From: an uncultured Erysipelotrichaceae bacterium
GTDB taxonomy: Bacteria; Bacillota_I; Bacilli_A; RF39; UBA660
Length of the DNA stretch: 64,000 nucleotides
Assembly: GCA_902791625.1 (NCBI GenBank)
Contig: CADAWN010000012.1
Span: 23,832 to 87,831, forward strand
Reading direction: 5' to 3'
Shown: positions 37,929 to 46,765 of the stretch, one piece after another
Layout: every line of letters starts with the position of its first letter
Position numbering within the stretch: position 1 is the stretch's first letter
Notes under the pieces: generated by a model
What the model saw: the letters and a program-made list of their open reading frames with translations, nothing else
Told to the model about the DNA's origin: nothing
Databases searched by the model: none
Program-made: the position numbers and the translations under genes

Positions 37929-37957
37929 TTGACAAACAAACGTACGAAATATATAAT
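37929..37957 (+). promoter_or_regulatory. Consensus promoter ahead of a decayed gene
   Basis: TTGACA, 17 bases, TATAAT, both perfect. It now leads only to a broken gene. Confidence 0.85.
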
Positions 37958-37985
37958 TAATTTATAATTATTTCATGAGGAAAAT

Positions 37986-38238
37986 ATGAAGCAAGGTAAA
38001 ATTTGTATATGATAATTAATTATGGCAAATTTACCATAATTAAAAGTCAGAAAATGAACTTATTTGTCTAGCTAATTTAGAAAGTTTGAACTCTGTTTTT
38101 ATTAATGAAGGATTAAAACAATCAGAAAGATTAGAAAAACTAAATAAAATAGCTATATCTCAAATGAAAATATTAAATAATAGTGATTTAGATTATACTT
38201 ATAATGATGAAAAACAAATTAGTTTTCAAAATAATTAA
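37986..38238 (+). pseudogene. Remnant of a KilA-N-type phage/antirepressor-like protein
   Basis: A ribosome site (ATGAGGAAAAT) and ATG 37986 start an 8-codon frame (MKQGKICI) that stops at 38010. From 38044 another frame runs to a stop at 38236-38238 and reads ELICLANLESLNSVFINEGL, KQSERLEKLNKIAISQMKIL and NN at the end. From memory this matches the C-terminal tail of KilA-N domain proteins. The DNA-binding middle is missing. It therefore looks like a gene that kept its promoter, start and tail. This and its flanks fill the 360-base gap between yebC and ruvA. Confidence 0.6.
38016..38043 (+). repeat. Near-perfect 28-base palindrome
   Basis: Arms TTAATTATGG and CCATAATTAA are exact inverted copies around an AAATTT core; only the bases flanking the core (C and A) fail to match. 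There is no loop or T run, so it looks more like an operator or recombination scar than a terminator. Confidence 0.7.
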
Positions 38239-38269
38239 TTATTGATATAATTGTATAGGAGGGTATTTT

Positions 38270-38833
38270 ATGTATGATTATATGAAAGGACTTGTTACTG
38301 ATATAAGACCTGAAGGTATTACCTTAGAAGTTAATAATATTGGTTATTTTATAAATGTAGCTAATCCTTATACTTTTGAAATAAATAAAGATACAACAGT
38401 ATATTTACATCAACAAATAAAAGAAGATGAACATAATTTATTTGGTTTTAAAACTAAAGATGAGAAGAGTTTATTTTTAAGACTTATTAGTGTTAAAGGA
38501 CTTGGTTGTAAGATGGCTTTACCGATTCTTGCAACTGGATCAATTGATGGTATAATTGATGCAATTGATAAAGAAAATATTTCTTATTTAAAGAAATTTC
38601 CTAAGATTGGTGATAAATTAGCTAAACAAATGATTCTAGATTTAAAAGGTAAAATGGAGTCTAAAATAGGAGATGTAAGTAGTAATGTAGATCATAGTAA
38701 TAGTGAATTACATGATGCTTTAATTGGACTTGGATATAAAGATAAAGAAATAAAGGGAATACTTGATAAAGTTGATTATAATTTAACTATAGGAGAACAA
38801 ATAAAAGAAGCATTAAAATTATTACTAAAATAG
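38270..38833 (+). CDS. ruvA: Holliday junction branch migration protein RuvA
   Basis: 187 residues after AGGAGGG. OB-fold N-terminus with INVANPYTF, VYLHQQIKEDEHNLFGF, helix-hairpin-helix segments (KGLGCKMAL, PKIGDKLAKQMILDLKGK), and a C-terminal domain that contacts RuvB (ALIGLGYKDKEIKGIL). It binds four-way junctions and loads RuvB. ruvB follows 9 bases later. Confidence 0.96.
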   Translation: MYDYMKGLVTDIRPEGITLEVNNIGYFINVANPYTFEINKDTTVYLHQQIKEDEHNLFGFKTKDEKSLFLRLISVKGLGCKMALPILATGSIDGIIDAIDKENISYLKKFPKIGDKLAKQMILDLKGKMESKIGDVSSNVDHSNSELHDALIGLGYKDKEIKGILDKVDYNLTIGEQIKEALKLLLK

Positions 38834-38842
38834 GAGGGTATT

Positions 38843-39841
38843 ATGGACGAGAGAATTGTTACAACTAGAGAAATAGATGATGATGGAATACTTGATAATA
38901 GTATTAGACCTGAAACAATAGATGAATATATTGGACAAAAAGATGTTAAAGAAAATATTAAAGTATTTGTAGAAGCAGCTAAAAAGAGAAATGAATCACT
39001 TGATCATGTTCTTTTATATGGTCCTCCTGGATTAGGAAAAACAACGCTTGCATATATTATTGCAAATGAACTTGGGACAAATATTAAAACAGCAAGTGGA
39101 CCTAGTATCGAAAAGTCAGGAGATCTTGCTGCAATACTTTCAACTCTTGAAAAAGGTGATGTACTATTTATTGATGAGATACATCGTATGCCAAGATATA
39201 TTGAAGAAATATTGTATCCTGCTATGGAAGATTTTACATTAGATATAATTATAGGGTCAGAGGGAAATACTAGAAATATTAAAATAGATTTACCACCATT
39301 TACTTTAGTAGGAGCAACAACAAGAGCAGGAGATTTATCCGCACCATTAAGAGATAGGTTTGGTATTATTTCTAAATTACAATATTATACAGTAGAAGAA
39401 TTAACTGAAATTATTAAAAGAACTTCTCGTGTTTTAGATATTGAAATAGAAGATAATGCTGCAGTAGAACTTGCATCACGTAGTAGAGGTACACCAAGAA
39501 TAGCTAATAGATTATTTAAAAGAGTAAGAGATTTTGCAATAGTAGAAGATAAAAAATGTATAGATAAAGAAGTAGTTGATAAAGCCTTATCTCGTCTTAA
39601 AGTAGATGAAATTGGTTTAGATGAGACTGACCATGAATTATTACTTGCAATAATTAATAAATTTAATGGTGGACCAGTAGGAGTAGAAGCAGTAGCTAGT
39701 GCAATTGGAGAAGAAGTAACTACTATTGAAGATGTATATGAGCCATATTTACTTCAAACTGGACTTCTAAAGAGAACTACTAGAGGAAGAGTAGCAACAG
39801 AAAAAGCTTATGAAGTATTAAAAATAGAATACAAAAAATAA
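38843..39841 (+). CDS. ruvB: Holliday junction branch migration ATPase RuvB
   Basis: 332 residues after AGGAGGG. Starts [18 protein letters not shown]; Walker [10 protein letters not shown]; Walker B FIDEIHRM; sensor [10 protein letters not shown]; arginine finger PLRDRFG; winged-helix C-terminus with [14 protein letters not shown]. It is the AAA+ motor that drives branch migration with RuvA. No ruvC is next to it, as usual for Firmicutes. Confidence 0.97.
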   Translation: MDERIVTTREIDDDGILDNSIRPETIDEYIGQKDVKENIKVFVEAAKKRNESLDHVLLYGPPGLGKTTLAYIIANELGTNIKTASGPSIEKSGDLAAILSTLEKGDVLFIDEIHRMPRYIEEILYPAMEDFTLDIIIGSEGNTRNIKIDLPPFTLVGATTRAGDLSAPLRDRFGIISKLQYYTVEELTEIIKRTSRVLDIEIEDNAAVELASRSRGTPRIANRLFKRVRDFAIVEDKKCIDKEVVDKALSRLKVDEIGLDETDHELLLAIINKFNGGPVGVEAVASAIGEEVTTIEDVYEPYLLQTGLLKRTTRGRVATEKAYEVLKIEYKK

Positions 39842-39868
39842 ATATATTCTCGTAATATATTTATTTTT
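39836..39868 (+). terminator. Rho-independent terminator of ruvAB
   Basis: 13-bp AAATAAATATATT/AATATATTTATTT stem over the stop codon. Confidence 0.75.
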
Positions 39869-39902
39869 GTGTTATAATCATTATTAGTTTTTAGGAGGAA
39901 GT

Positions 39903-40931
39903 ATGAAAACAGAAGATTTTGATTATAAATTACCTGAAGAATTAATCGCACAAACACCACTTAAGAAAAGAGATTCATCTAGACTTCTTGTACTTGATAA
40001 AGAAACAGGTGAAGTTGAACATAAACATTTTTCTGATATCATTGATTATTTAGAAGAAGGAGATACTCTAGTATTAAATGATACTAAAGTATTACCTGCA
40101 AGACTAATTGGAGTAAAAGAAGAAACTGATGCAGTTATTGAAGTTTTACTTCTTAAAAATTTAGAGAATGATACTTGGGAATGTTTAACTAAACCTGCTA
40201 GAAGAATTAAAGTAGGAACAATTGTATCTTTTGGTAATGGTGAATTAAAAATGAAATGTACTGGAGTATATGATGAAGGTATTAGACACTTTGAAATGAT
40301 ATATGATGGAATATTCTATGAAATACTTGATAAACTTGGTACTATGCCACTTCCTCCATATATTCATGAAAAACTAGATGATCAATCAAGATATCAAACT
40401 GTATATGCAAAAGAACTTGGTAGTGCAGCAGCACCTACTGCAGGACTTCATTTTACAAAAGAATTACTAAAAAGAATAGAAGATAAAGGTATTAATATAT
40501 GTTATGTTACACTTCATGTTGGACTTGGTACATTTAGACCTGTAAGTGTTGATAATATTAAAGAACATGAAATGCATAGTGAGTATTATACTATGTCAAA
40601 AGATGTTGCAGATAAATTAAACGAAACAAAGGAAAATGGTAAAAGAATAATAGCTGTTGGAACAACATCTACAAGAACACTAGAAACTATTGCAACTAAT
40701 AATAATGGAAAGTTTATAGAGTGTAGTGGATGGACTAAAATATTTATTTATCCTGGTTATGAATTTAAAGCTATAGATTGTTTAATTACTAATTTTCATT
40801 TACCAAAATCAACACTTGTAATGCTTGTTAGTGCTTTAGCTGGAAGAGAAAATATTTTAAATGCTTATAATATAGCTGTACAAGAAAAATATAGATTCTT
40901 CTCATTTGGAGATGCAATGTTTATAAAATAG
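39903..40931 (+). CDS. queA: tRNA preQ1(34) S-adenosylmethionine ribosyltransferase-isomerase
   Basis: 342 residues after AGGAGGA. N-terminal [82 protein letters not shown]. It transfers the ribose part of SAM to preQ1 in tRNA during queuosine synthesis. In Bacillus it also sits next to ruvAB. No tgt gene lies in the window. Confidence 0.97.
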   Translation: MKTEDFDYKLPEELIAQTPLKKRDSSRLLVLDKETGEVEHKHFSDIIDYLEEGDTLVLNDTKVLPARLIGVKEETDAVIEVLLLKNLENDTWECLTKPARRIKVGTIVSFGNGELKMKCTGVYDEGIRHFEMIYDGIFYEILDKLGTMPLPPYIHEKLDDQSRYQTVYAKELGSAAAPTAGLHFTKELLKRIEDKGINICYVTLHVGLGTFRPVSVDNIKEHEMHSEYYTMSKDVADKLNETKENGKRIIAVGTTSTRTLETIATNNNGKFIECSGWTKIFIYPGYEFKAIDCLITNFHLPKSTLVMLVSALAGRENILNAYNIAVQEKYRFFSFGDAMFIK

Positions 40932-40955
40932 AATTAGAATTAATTCTATTTTTTA
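40928..40955 (+). terminator. Rho-independent terminator
   Basis: ATAGAATTA/TAATTCTAT stem and T run. Confidence 0.8.
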
Positions 40956-41067
40956 TGTAAAATTTTGAAATAAAATAACTAAAATTATTGAATTTATTTA
41001 TAAAATATATTATTATTAGTATAGTAGGTTAGTGTGTAGAGTTATACTATGAGAGGTGAAATATTAT

Positions 41068-41658
41068 ATGGATTTTGAACAAGAAAATAAGGAAACAAAA
41101 GAGAAAAAACGTAGTCATAATGGTTTAGTAGCTCTTGTTATTTTATTATTAGGTATTAGTATTGGTTATGCCGCACTTACAACTACATTAGTTATTAATG
41201 GTGAATCAACTATTAAAAAAGTAGTTTGGAATATACATTTTGCTAATACTAAAACTGAAGATGGTAGTGTTTCTATTGATACTGCTCATGGTGAAAAGGC
41301 TGCATATATTCCTAATACAGATGAAACTAAAGTTGAATATAAAGTTTCATTAAAACAACCAGGAGATTTTTATGAATTTACTGTAGATGTTGTAAATGAT
41401 GGTACATTAGACGCTAAGATATCTAGTAGACCTACATTACTTGGAACAGATGGTTATAATCAATATGTAGAATATACAACAGTATGGAATGATGATCAAA
41501 CTAAATCACCAGATGCAAATGATGTTATTGAAGCTGGTCATTCAAGAAAAGCAAGAGTAAAAATCAAGTATAAAGATGATATGAGATTAGAAGATATACC
41601 TGATGAAGATAAAGTATTAGAATTTACATATTCTATGAATTTTGTTCAAGCTAACTAA
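41068..41658 (+). CDS. TasA/camelysin-like secreted protein
   Basis: 197 residues from ATG 41068; AGAGGTG lies at good distance, whereas GTG 41056 is inside it. The basic N-terminus is followed by a helix ending GISIGYAALTTTLVING, the signal shape of SipW-type substrates, then a beta-rich domain (VVWNIHFANTK, PGDFYEFTVDVVNDGTLDAK, YSMNFVQAN). The same domain makes up the first half of the protein at 15236. It lies directly upstream of a SipW-like signal peptidase that probably cuts it. A filament or matrix role is likely by analogy with TasA. Confidence 0.8.
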   Translation: MDFEQENKETKEKKRSHNGLVALVILLLGISIGYAALTTTLVINGESTIKKVVWNIHFANTKTEDGSVSIDTAHGEKAAYIPNTDETKVEYKVSLKQPGDFYEFTVDVVNDGTLDAKISSRPTLLGTDGYNQYVEYTTVWNDDQTKSPDANDVIEAGHSRKARVKIKYKDDMRLEDIPDEDKVLEFTYSMNFVQAN

Positions 41659-41692
41659 ATAATACATAAAAAAAGAAAAAAGGGAGTATGTT

Positions 41693-42853
41693 ATGAGTAA
41701 AAGAATGGTTAAAAACATTAGTATTTTATCCTTACTTTTTATTTATACCATAGTATATAGATTATATATTTTTGAACGAGTACTCAAATACTCAGAAGTA
41801 ATTACAGCAGCTTTCTTAATGGTACTTGCATTTATATCTATATTACTTTTAGGTTATAAAAAAGATAAAAAGACGCAGATAAAACAAAATGTAACTAGAA
41901 TGACAATTTCTATTATAATTATATTTTTCTTGATATCATATGGATTAGGATTTTTTGTAGGATTCTTAAAAAATGCTTATTCCTTAGCACCTAGTGCGAT
42001 ATGTGATAACTTATTCGCACCTGTTATAATAATAGTTTCTACAGAAATAATTAGATATGTAATTATAAGTAGTAATAAAGATAAGAAAACAGTCATTATT
42101 TTAACAACTGTTTTATTAACAATACTTGAATTGTTTATTACATTAAAACCACTTAACTATGCAGATTTTGCTGGATTATTTAAAGCAATAACAGCAACAG
42201 TTTTACCTATAGTTTCTAAAAATATTGTTATAAGTTATTTAGATTTTCATGTAGGATATAAATCAGGTTTAGTATATAGGTTGATAATGGATATTTATAT
42301 GTTTATAATGCCTATTGTTCCTGATCTTGGAGATTATTTAACTTCAATGATAGGAATTGGTTTACCATTTATAATATATATTTATGCTAGTAGAACAATT
42401 AATGAATATAATAATGGTATAGAAAGAACATATGGAAGAAGGACACTTAGATGGTTTGATATTCCGGCATATTTATTCTTGGTAATATTAATATGTTTGA
42501 TTTCAGGATTTTTCCCATACTTTTTAATTGGTATAGGTTCTGAATCAATGACACCTAAAATTAATAAAGGTGATGCGGTATTAATACATAAAGTAGATGA
42601 ACCTAAAGAATTAAAAGTAGGGGATGTAATAGCCTTTAGATTAAAAGATAAAACAATTGTACATAGACTAGTTAAAATAGAAAAAGATAAAGATAAGAAT
42701 AAAACATATTATCGTACTAAAGGTGATGCTAATAATTCTATAGATAATATAAATTTAACATTTGATAATATAAGAGGAAAAGTAATATTGGATATTCCTT
42801 ATATTGCATATCCTACTATATATTTAACTGAATTTTTGAATGGAGAGAAATAA
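41693..42853 (+). CDS. SipW-like signal peptidase I with large membrane extension
   Basis: 386 residues after AAAGGGAG. The first 250 residues form about seven or eight membrane helices. The peptidase part follows: IGIGSESMTPKINKGDAVLI with nucleophile S285, and TIVHRLVKI with H324 in place of the usual bacterial Lys, then YRTKGDANNSID. A Ser-His dyad marks the SipW/ER type (S26B). Typical SipW has only two helices, so the extension is unusual. Neighbours are a likely substrate upstream and a DUF5305-like protein downstream. Confidence 0.9.
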   Translation: MSKRMVKNISILSLLFIYTIVYRLYIFERVLKYSEVITAAFLMVLAFISILLLGYKKDKKTQIKQNVTRMTISIIIIFFLISYGLGFFVGFLKNAYSLAPSAICDNLFAPVIIIVSTEIIRYVIISSNKDKKTVIILTTVLLTILELFITLKPLNYADFAGLFKAITATVLPIVSKNIVISYLDFHVGYKSGLVYRLIMDIYMFIMPIVPDLGDYLTSMIGIGLPFIIYIYASRTINEYNNGIERTYGRRTLRWFDIPAYLFLVILICLISGFFPYFLIGIGSESMTPKINKGDAVLIHKVDEPKELKVGDVIAFRLKDKTIVHRLVKIEKDKDKNKTYYRTKGDANNSIDNINLTFDNIRGKVILDIPYIAYPTIYLTEFLNGEK

Positions 42854-42855
42854 GA

Positions 42856-43626
42856 ATGAAAAGAGAAATAAAAATATTAATTTTAGTAATTTGCTTACTA
42901 GCAGCAATTGGAGGATCTGTATATTTATACTTACATAATTTGTATACATATTTAATTGTTGTAGGAGTAGCTGCAGTTTTAATCGCACTTGGTTTAATAA
43001 TATATATTGTTAATACTAGAAATGAAGAGGCCGTATACAAGAATAATTTAAAGAAGATATTAAGTTATTATGATGCAGTTCTTGTACAAAGTTATAATTT
43101 TCCTAATTTAAAAGGAAAAAATATAATTAAAATAACTAATATTGAAGATTTAATAGATGCTCAAATAGAAATAAGAAAACCTATCTATTATATGATAGAA
43201 GGAGAAGATTCATGTTCATTTGTTTTACTTGATAATAATGAAGCTTGTATATATATACTTAAACAAAATGAACAAGTTGAATCACCTTTAGAATTAATTA
43301 TAGCTGAGTATGAAAAAAATAATGATATAGATGAAAGCTTACTTGAAGATATTGAAAAAACTACGATTATTAAATTAAATAATATGAAATCATTTAAAGT
43401 ATCTCCATATAAGAAAAAAGAAAATTCTAATATTGAAGAAAATAGTGATTATGTAGAATTAGATAAAAATGTAGAAAATGGTATAGTTAATAAAAAAGAG
43501 AAAACTATTCCTGAAAAAGAAGAAAAAGTAGAAGAAACAATAAAAGAAGCACCAAAAGAATATAGTGTAAAAAATGATTTTGTTGAAAACAACTCATCTG
43601 ATGATGAAGATGTAGAAACAATTTAA
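42856..43626 (+). CDS. DUF5305-like membrane protein
   Basis: 256 residues, starting 2 bases after the peptidase stop. Two N-terminal helices (about 5-25 and 32-53) are followed by a cytoplasmic or outer domain with YYDAVLVQSYNF, KITNIEDLIDAQIEIRKPIYY and CSFVLLDN, the order seen in DUF5305 proteins that often accompany SipW-type peptidases. A long acidic/Lys tail is probably disordered. The family name is from memory and has moderate weight. Function unknown; an accessory to secretion is inferred from the operon. Confidence 0.65.
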   Translation: MKREIKILILVICLLAAIGGSVYLYLHNLYTYLIVVGVAAVLIALGLIIYIVNTRNEEAVYKNNLKKILSYYDAVLVQSYNFPNLKGKNIIKITNIEDLIDAQIEIRKPIYYMIEGEDSCSFVLLDNNEACIYILKQNEQVESPLELIIAEYEKNNDIDESLLEDIEKTTIIKLNNMKSFKVSPYKKKENSNIEENSDYVELDKNVENGIVNKKEKTIPEKEEKVEETIKEAPKEYSVKNDFVENNSSDDEDVETI

Positions 43627-43651
43627 AGTAATACTTTGTATTACTTTTTTT
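43624..43651 (+). terminator. Rho-independent terminator of the SipW cluster
   Basis: AAAGTAATAC/GTATTACTTT stem with TTT loop and T run. Confidence 0.9.
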
Positions 43652-43687
43652 ATTATGTTATAATTATATTGAAAGTGAGGTAATATT

Positions 43688-44227
43688 ATGGAATTAAAAG
43701 GATCAAAAACTGAACAAAACTTATTAGCAGCATTTGCAGGAGAAAGTCAAGCTAGAAATAAATATACTTATTTTGCTTCTAAAGCAAAGAAAGATGGTTA
43801 TGAACAAATTGCTGCTATATTTGAAGAAACAGCTAATAATGAAAAAGAACATGCTAAAATGTGGTTTAAAGAATTAAATGGAGGAGAAGTTCCTTCAACT
43901 ATAGATAATTTAAAAGCAGCAGCAGATGGAGAAAATTATGAATGGACAGACATGTATGAAGAGTTTGCTCGTGTTGCTGAAGAGGAAGGATTTAAAGATA
44001 TAGCACGTAAATTTAGAGGAGTAGCTGAAATTGAAAAACATCATGAAGAACGTTATAGAAAATTACTTAAAAATATAGATGATGAAGTAGTGTTCTCTAA
44101 AGATGAAGATGTTATTTGGATTTGTCGTAATTGTGGACATGTTGTAATTGGTAAGAAGGCACCTTTAGTTTGTCCAGTATGTAATCATCCACAAAGTTAT
44201 TTTGAAGTTAAATCTGAAAACTATTAA
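43688..44227 (+). CDS. rbr: Rubrerythrin
   Basis: 179 residues. The di-iron four-helix domain has [28 protein letters not shown] and [11 protein letters not shown]. The C-terminal rubredoxin-like domain has CRNCGH and CPVCNH. It reduces hydrogen peroxide in anaerobes, in line with a strictly anaerobic host. Confidence 0.97.
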   Translation: MELKGSKTEQNLLAAFAGESQARNKYTYFASKAKKDGYEQIAAIFEETANNEKEHAKMWFKELNGGEVPSTIDNLKAAADGENYEWTDMYEEFARVAEEEGFKDIARKFRGVAEIEKHHEERYRKLLKNIDDEVVFSKDEDVIWICRNCGHVVIGKKAPLVCPVCNHPQSYFEVKSENY

Positions 44228-44284
44228 TATTGAAAAATAAATATTAGTGTGTTAAAATAATAATGTCATTTGGCATTATTATAT

Positions 44285-44350
44285 GGTCTGTTGGTGAAGT
44301 GGTTTAACACGCGCGCCTCTCAAGCTCGTATTCACGGGTTCGAACCCTGG
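44285..44350 (+). pseudogene. tRNA-Glu remnant lacking the 3' acceptor strand
   Basis: The 5' part is a good tRNA-Glu: GGTCTGT, D-arm GTG-AAGTGGTTTAA-CAC, anticodon loop CTCTCAA (CTC), TATTC, ACGGG-TTCGAAC. The anticodon stem has one mismatch (CGCGC/GCTCG). After TTCGAACCC the sequence leaves the tRNA: the last T-stem pair and the 3' acceptor strand are missing, and the bases TGGAGG serve as ribosome site of the next gene. It cannot fold into a working tRNA as drawn. Confidence 0.7.
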
Positions 44351-44359
44351 AGGTTTAGA

Positions 44360-45292
44360 ATGGGAAAAGTTAAAATATCTGATTTATTAAATGGAAAAAT
44401 AGATAGTAAATTATTAGTTAGACTTGATGATGTTTTTAATAATGATAAATTATTTGATACTTTTATTAATAATATAGATAATATAGAATTACTTAAAGTA
44501 TTTCATTTAATTAATAAAAGTATAAAAAAGAATAGTATTAATATTAGTACTAATATAATTAAAAAATTAGATAGATTAAGCCAAAAATATGTTAAAATGA
44601 TTCATTTAAAATATATACCTTCTAATATTCTTGATCGTCTTGATGATAATCATTCTTACTCAATGGAATATAGAAAGATTGCAGATAGTATACCTAGATT
44701 TTCTTTAAGTGAAATGTTTTCATATACGAATTCTAAAAAATGCCCATATGAATTAAATGGTGTATCTTTAATAACACCTACAAGAACTATATCTGTATTT
44801 TGTGAAAGTTATTATGATAATATTTATGGAACAGGTCATCATGATAAAAGATTTAGTGAAATATCAAAAGCCGTTTACTGTAGAAATTTTGAAAATGCTC
44901 AAAGTGGTTCTGATATACAAATTAGATATGTTAATAAACCTACACAAGATAAGCATCATACAGTTCTTGTAATGGTTGAGGTTCCTTATCCAATTAATAG
45001 TAGTCAATTAAGATCACTTGAATATTTAAATGAGGAAATCAAAAAATATGAAAATGATAAAAAAGTTACTTTTGAAGTTGATACTGCAGTAAGAGATTGT
45101 TTTGAAAATATTCATAATAATTTTGATATTAAAACTTCTAATAATCTTGATTTATTACTTCAAAATGTTACGATAAATAATAATTTAAAGAATTCGGTTG
45201 AACAAAGATATAGATTAGGATATCCTAATTATGAAAATCATTATAATGATAGTGAATATAAATTATTTAATACTAAATCAAAGAGTATTTAA
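44360..45292 (+). CDS. Hypothetical protein
   Basis: 310 residues from ATG 44360, ten bases after GGAGG. The longer frame from 44270 only reads through the tRNA remnant. It is soluble, with a helical first third and a second half containing HHDKRF and KHHTVLVMVEVPY. No family recognised. Because the ribosome site is fused to a broken tRNA, the original upstream region may have been lost. Confidence 0.65.
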   Translation: MGKVKISDLLNGKIDSKLLVRLDDVFNNDKLFDTFINNIDNIELLKVFHLINKSIKKNSINISTNIIKKLDRLSQKYVKMIHLKYIPSNILDRLDDNHSYSMEYRKIADSIPRFSLSEMFSYTNSKKCPYELNGVSLITPTRTISVFCESYYDNIYGTGHHDKRFSEISKAVYCRNFENAQSGSDIQIRYVNKPTQDKHHTVLVMVEVPYPINSSQLRSLEYLNEEIKKYENDKKVTFEVDTAVRDCFENIHNNFDIKTSNNLDLLLQNVTINNNLKNSVEQRYRLGYPNYENHYNDSEYKLFNTKSKSI

Positions 45293-45672
45293 TTAAAAGC
45301 AATTTCTACATCTAGATTATTATCGGTTATAGCAATAAATAAAAATATAGCTCCACTTAAAGCTACAAATAACGAACCAAGAAAAGACAAATATATTAAG
45401 TCTTTTTTCTTTTTACTATAATATGGTTTAATACTTTTAATATCACTAATTGAGTTCTTTAAAAAATATAAATATACAATTATTAAAATACTAAATATTA
45501 ATATAGTAATATTTTGATATTTATTTTTACTATTTAAATCATTATTTTTGTAGTACTTTCTTTCAAAACTATTACCATACCAACTTAAGAATATTATTCC
45601 TAAATAAATAATCCATATATAATCTTCAATAGTTATTTGTTTTAGCTTTTCTTTTAAGTCATTATTATTCAT
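45289..45672 (-). CDS. Three-TM membrane protein of unknown function
   Basis: 127 residues on the minus strand, converging with the previous gene by 4 bases. Three hydrophobic helices (about 17-33, 52-70, 92-115) and a basic KKKKK loop. I see no clear ribosome site before the ATG, so the start is uncertain. Confidence 0.55.
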   Translation of the reverse strand: MNNNDLKEKLKQITIEDYIWIIYLGIIFLSWYGNSFERKYYKNNDLNSKNKYQNITILIFSILIIVYLYFLKNSISDIKSIKPYYSKKKKDLIYLSFLGSLFVALSGAIFLFIAITDNNLDVEIAFN

Positions 45673-45775
45673 ATTTTAATATATGAAAATATATAATTTA
45701 CTATGTATAAAATTATTTACAAAAATTAATCTTTAAATTATAATACTTATTGGACTGATTAATAGGAGAGACATT

Positions 45776-46624
45776 ATGAAAAAAGTTTTTGGAATTTCAG
45801 ATAGTAAATATGCATATTTTTATGAGATTGAAATAGATAATTTAGATGATATAGTATCTGAATTAGATGATAGATTTTTTATGCAAAAAAAAGATATAGT
45901 ATTATGTGATTTTTATAATCATGAAGTACATAATTATGGAAGATATCAAAATGATATAAATAACGGTTATGCGAATGTTATAGATACTAAAATAATGCAT
46001 ATAGATAAAAGAAACTGTGGTATATCTTTAGCACCAACGAATCCTAGATTTGGAGTTATAGAGTTAACTATTACATATCCATCACAAGTATCTAAAATAA
46101 TAAGAAATACTTTTAATATAGATTATTATAGTGAACAATATAAGGTAATTGACTTTACAGATATGATAAAAGTAGTTAATGCTATAGATAATATTCCTAA
46201 TGATTTTAAATATGATAGTGTAGTAGATAAAAGACTTAAATATATGAATATAGGTTTTAATTATAATAAAAAAGATGCAACAGATATAAATAAAGATATA
46301 TTTTTAAATGAAAAAGAAAAAGGTATGGCTTTAAATGATTATTATAATGTAATTACAAAACTTGCAGATAATATGAGATTTAAATTAGTGGCTACTTATA
46401 GTTTAAATGAAGAGTATAATGAAGAAATAGAAAATATGAAGAGATATGCAGTTAGAAACTCTAAATTAATTGAAATGCCTATATTTAATTCATTGCTTAA
46501 GAAATTAAGAGTAAGAGTTGATAATTTTGATGTTGTAAATAAAGAAAAAAAGTTAGAAAAAACTAATTATAATGATAAATATAATGTTTATTTACAAAAA
46601 GGTAATAATTGTGATATTATATAG
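45776..46624 (+). CDS. Hypothetical protein
   Basis: 282 residues after GGAGAGA. Soluble, Asp/Asn/Tyr-rich, mixed alpha/beta by composition. No signal peptide and no motif I recognise. It lies just upstream of the glyQS leader with no terminator visible between them. Confidence 0.65.
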   Translation: MKKVFGISDSKYAYFYEIEIDNLDDIVSELDDRFFMQKKDIVLCDFYNHEVHNYGRYQNDINNGYANVIDTKIMHIDKRNCGISLAPTNPRFGVIELTITYPSQVSKIIRNTFNIDYYSEQYKVIDFTDMIKVVNAIDNIPNDFKYDSVVDKRLKYMNIGFNYNKKDATDINKDIFLNEKEKGMALNDYYNVITKLADNMRFKLVATYSLNEEYNEEIENMKRYAVRNSKLIEMPIFNSLLKKLRVRVDNFDVVNKEKKLEKTNYNDKYNVYLQKGNNCDII

Positions 46625-46631
46625 TTAATAT

Positions 46632-46757
46632 TGAAACACGATGATGAAGCTTGGAAACTTCTAGTGATATAGTTTAAAGAGATTCTTCTAGAATAAGTAA
46701 GGTGGAACCGCGAATAAAATCGTCCTTACATTTTAGGGGAATCTTTATTTTTTAAGG
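46632..46757 (+). promoter_or_regulatory. Short T-box leader of glyQS
   Basis: AAGGTGGAACCGCG at about 46700-46713 is a textbook T-box. The following terminator (CGTCCTTAC then AGGGGAATC and TTTATTTTTT) can compete with it. GATGATGAAG near 46640 looks like the start of stem I, but only about 55 bases separate it from the T-box, too few for a normal stem I. GGA in CTTGGAAAC could be a glycine specifier, though this is uncertain. Confidence 0.75.
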
Positions 46758-46765
46758 AGGAAAAT

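Noticed and set aside
44259..44280. Hairpin after rubrerythrin as terminator
   Set aside because: AATAATG/CATTATT pairs well, but no T run follows and it abuts the tRNA-like sequence.
44270..44359. N-terminal extension of the protein at 44360
   Set aside because: The codons are the tRNA-Glu remnant, and GGAGG precedes ATG 44360.
46640..46700. Reassignment of TGA to Trp (Mycoplasma code)
   Set aside because: TGA ends several intact genes (15207, 51292, 26365, 19272), and Trp positions in conserved motifs use TGG.
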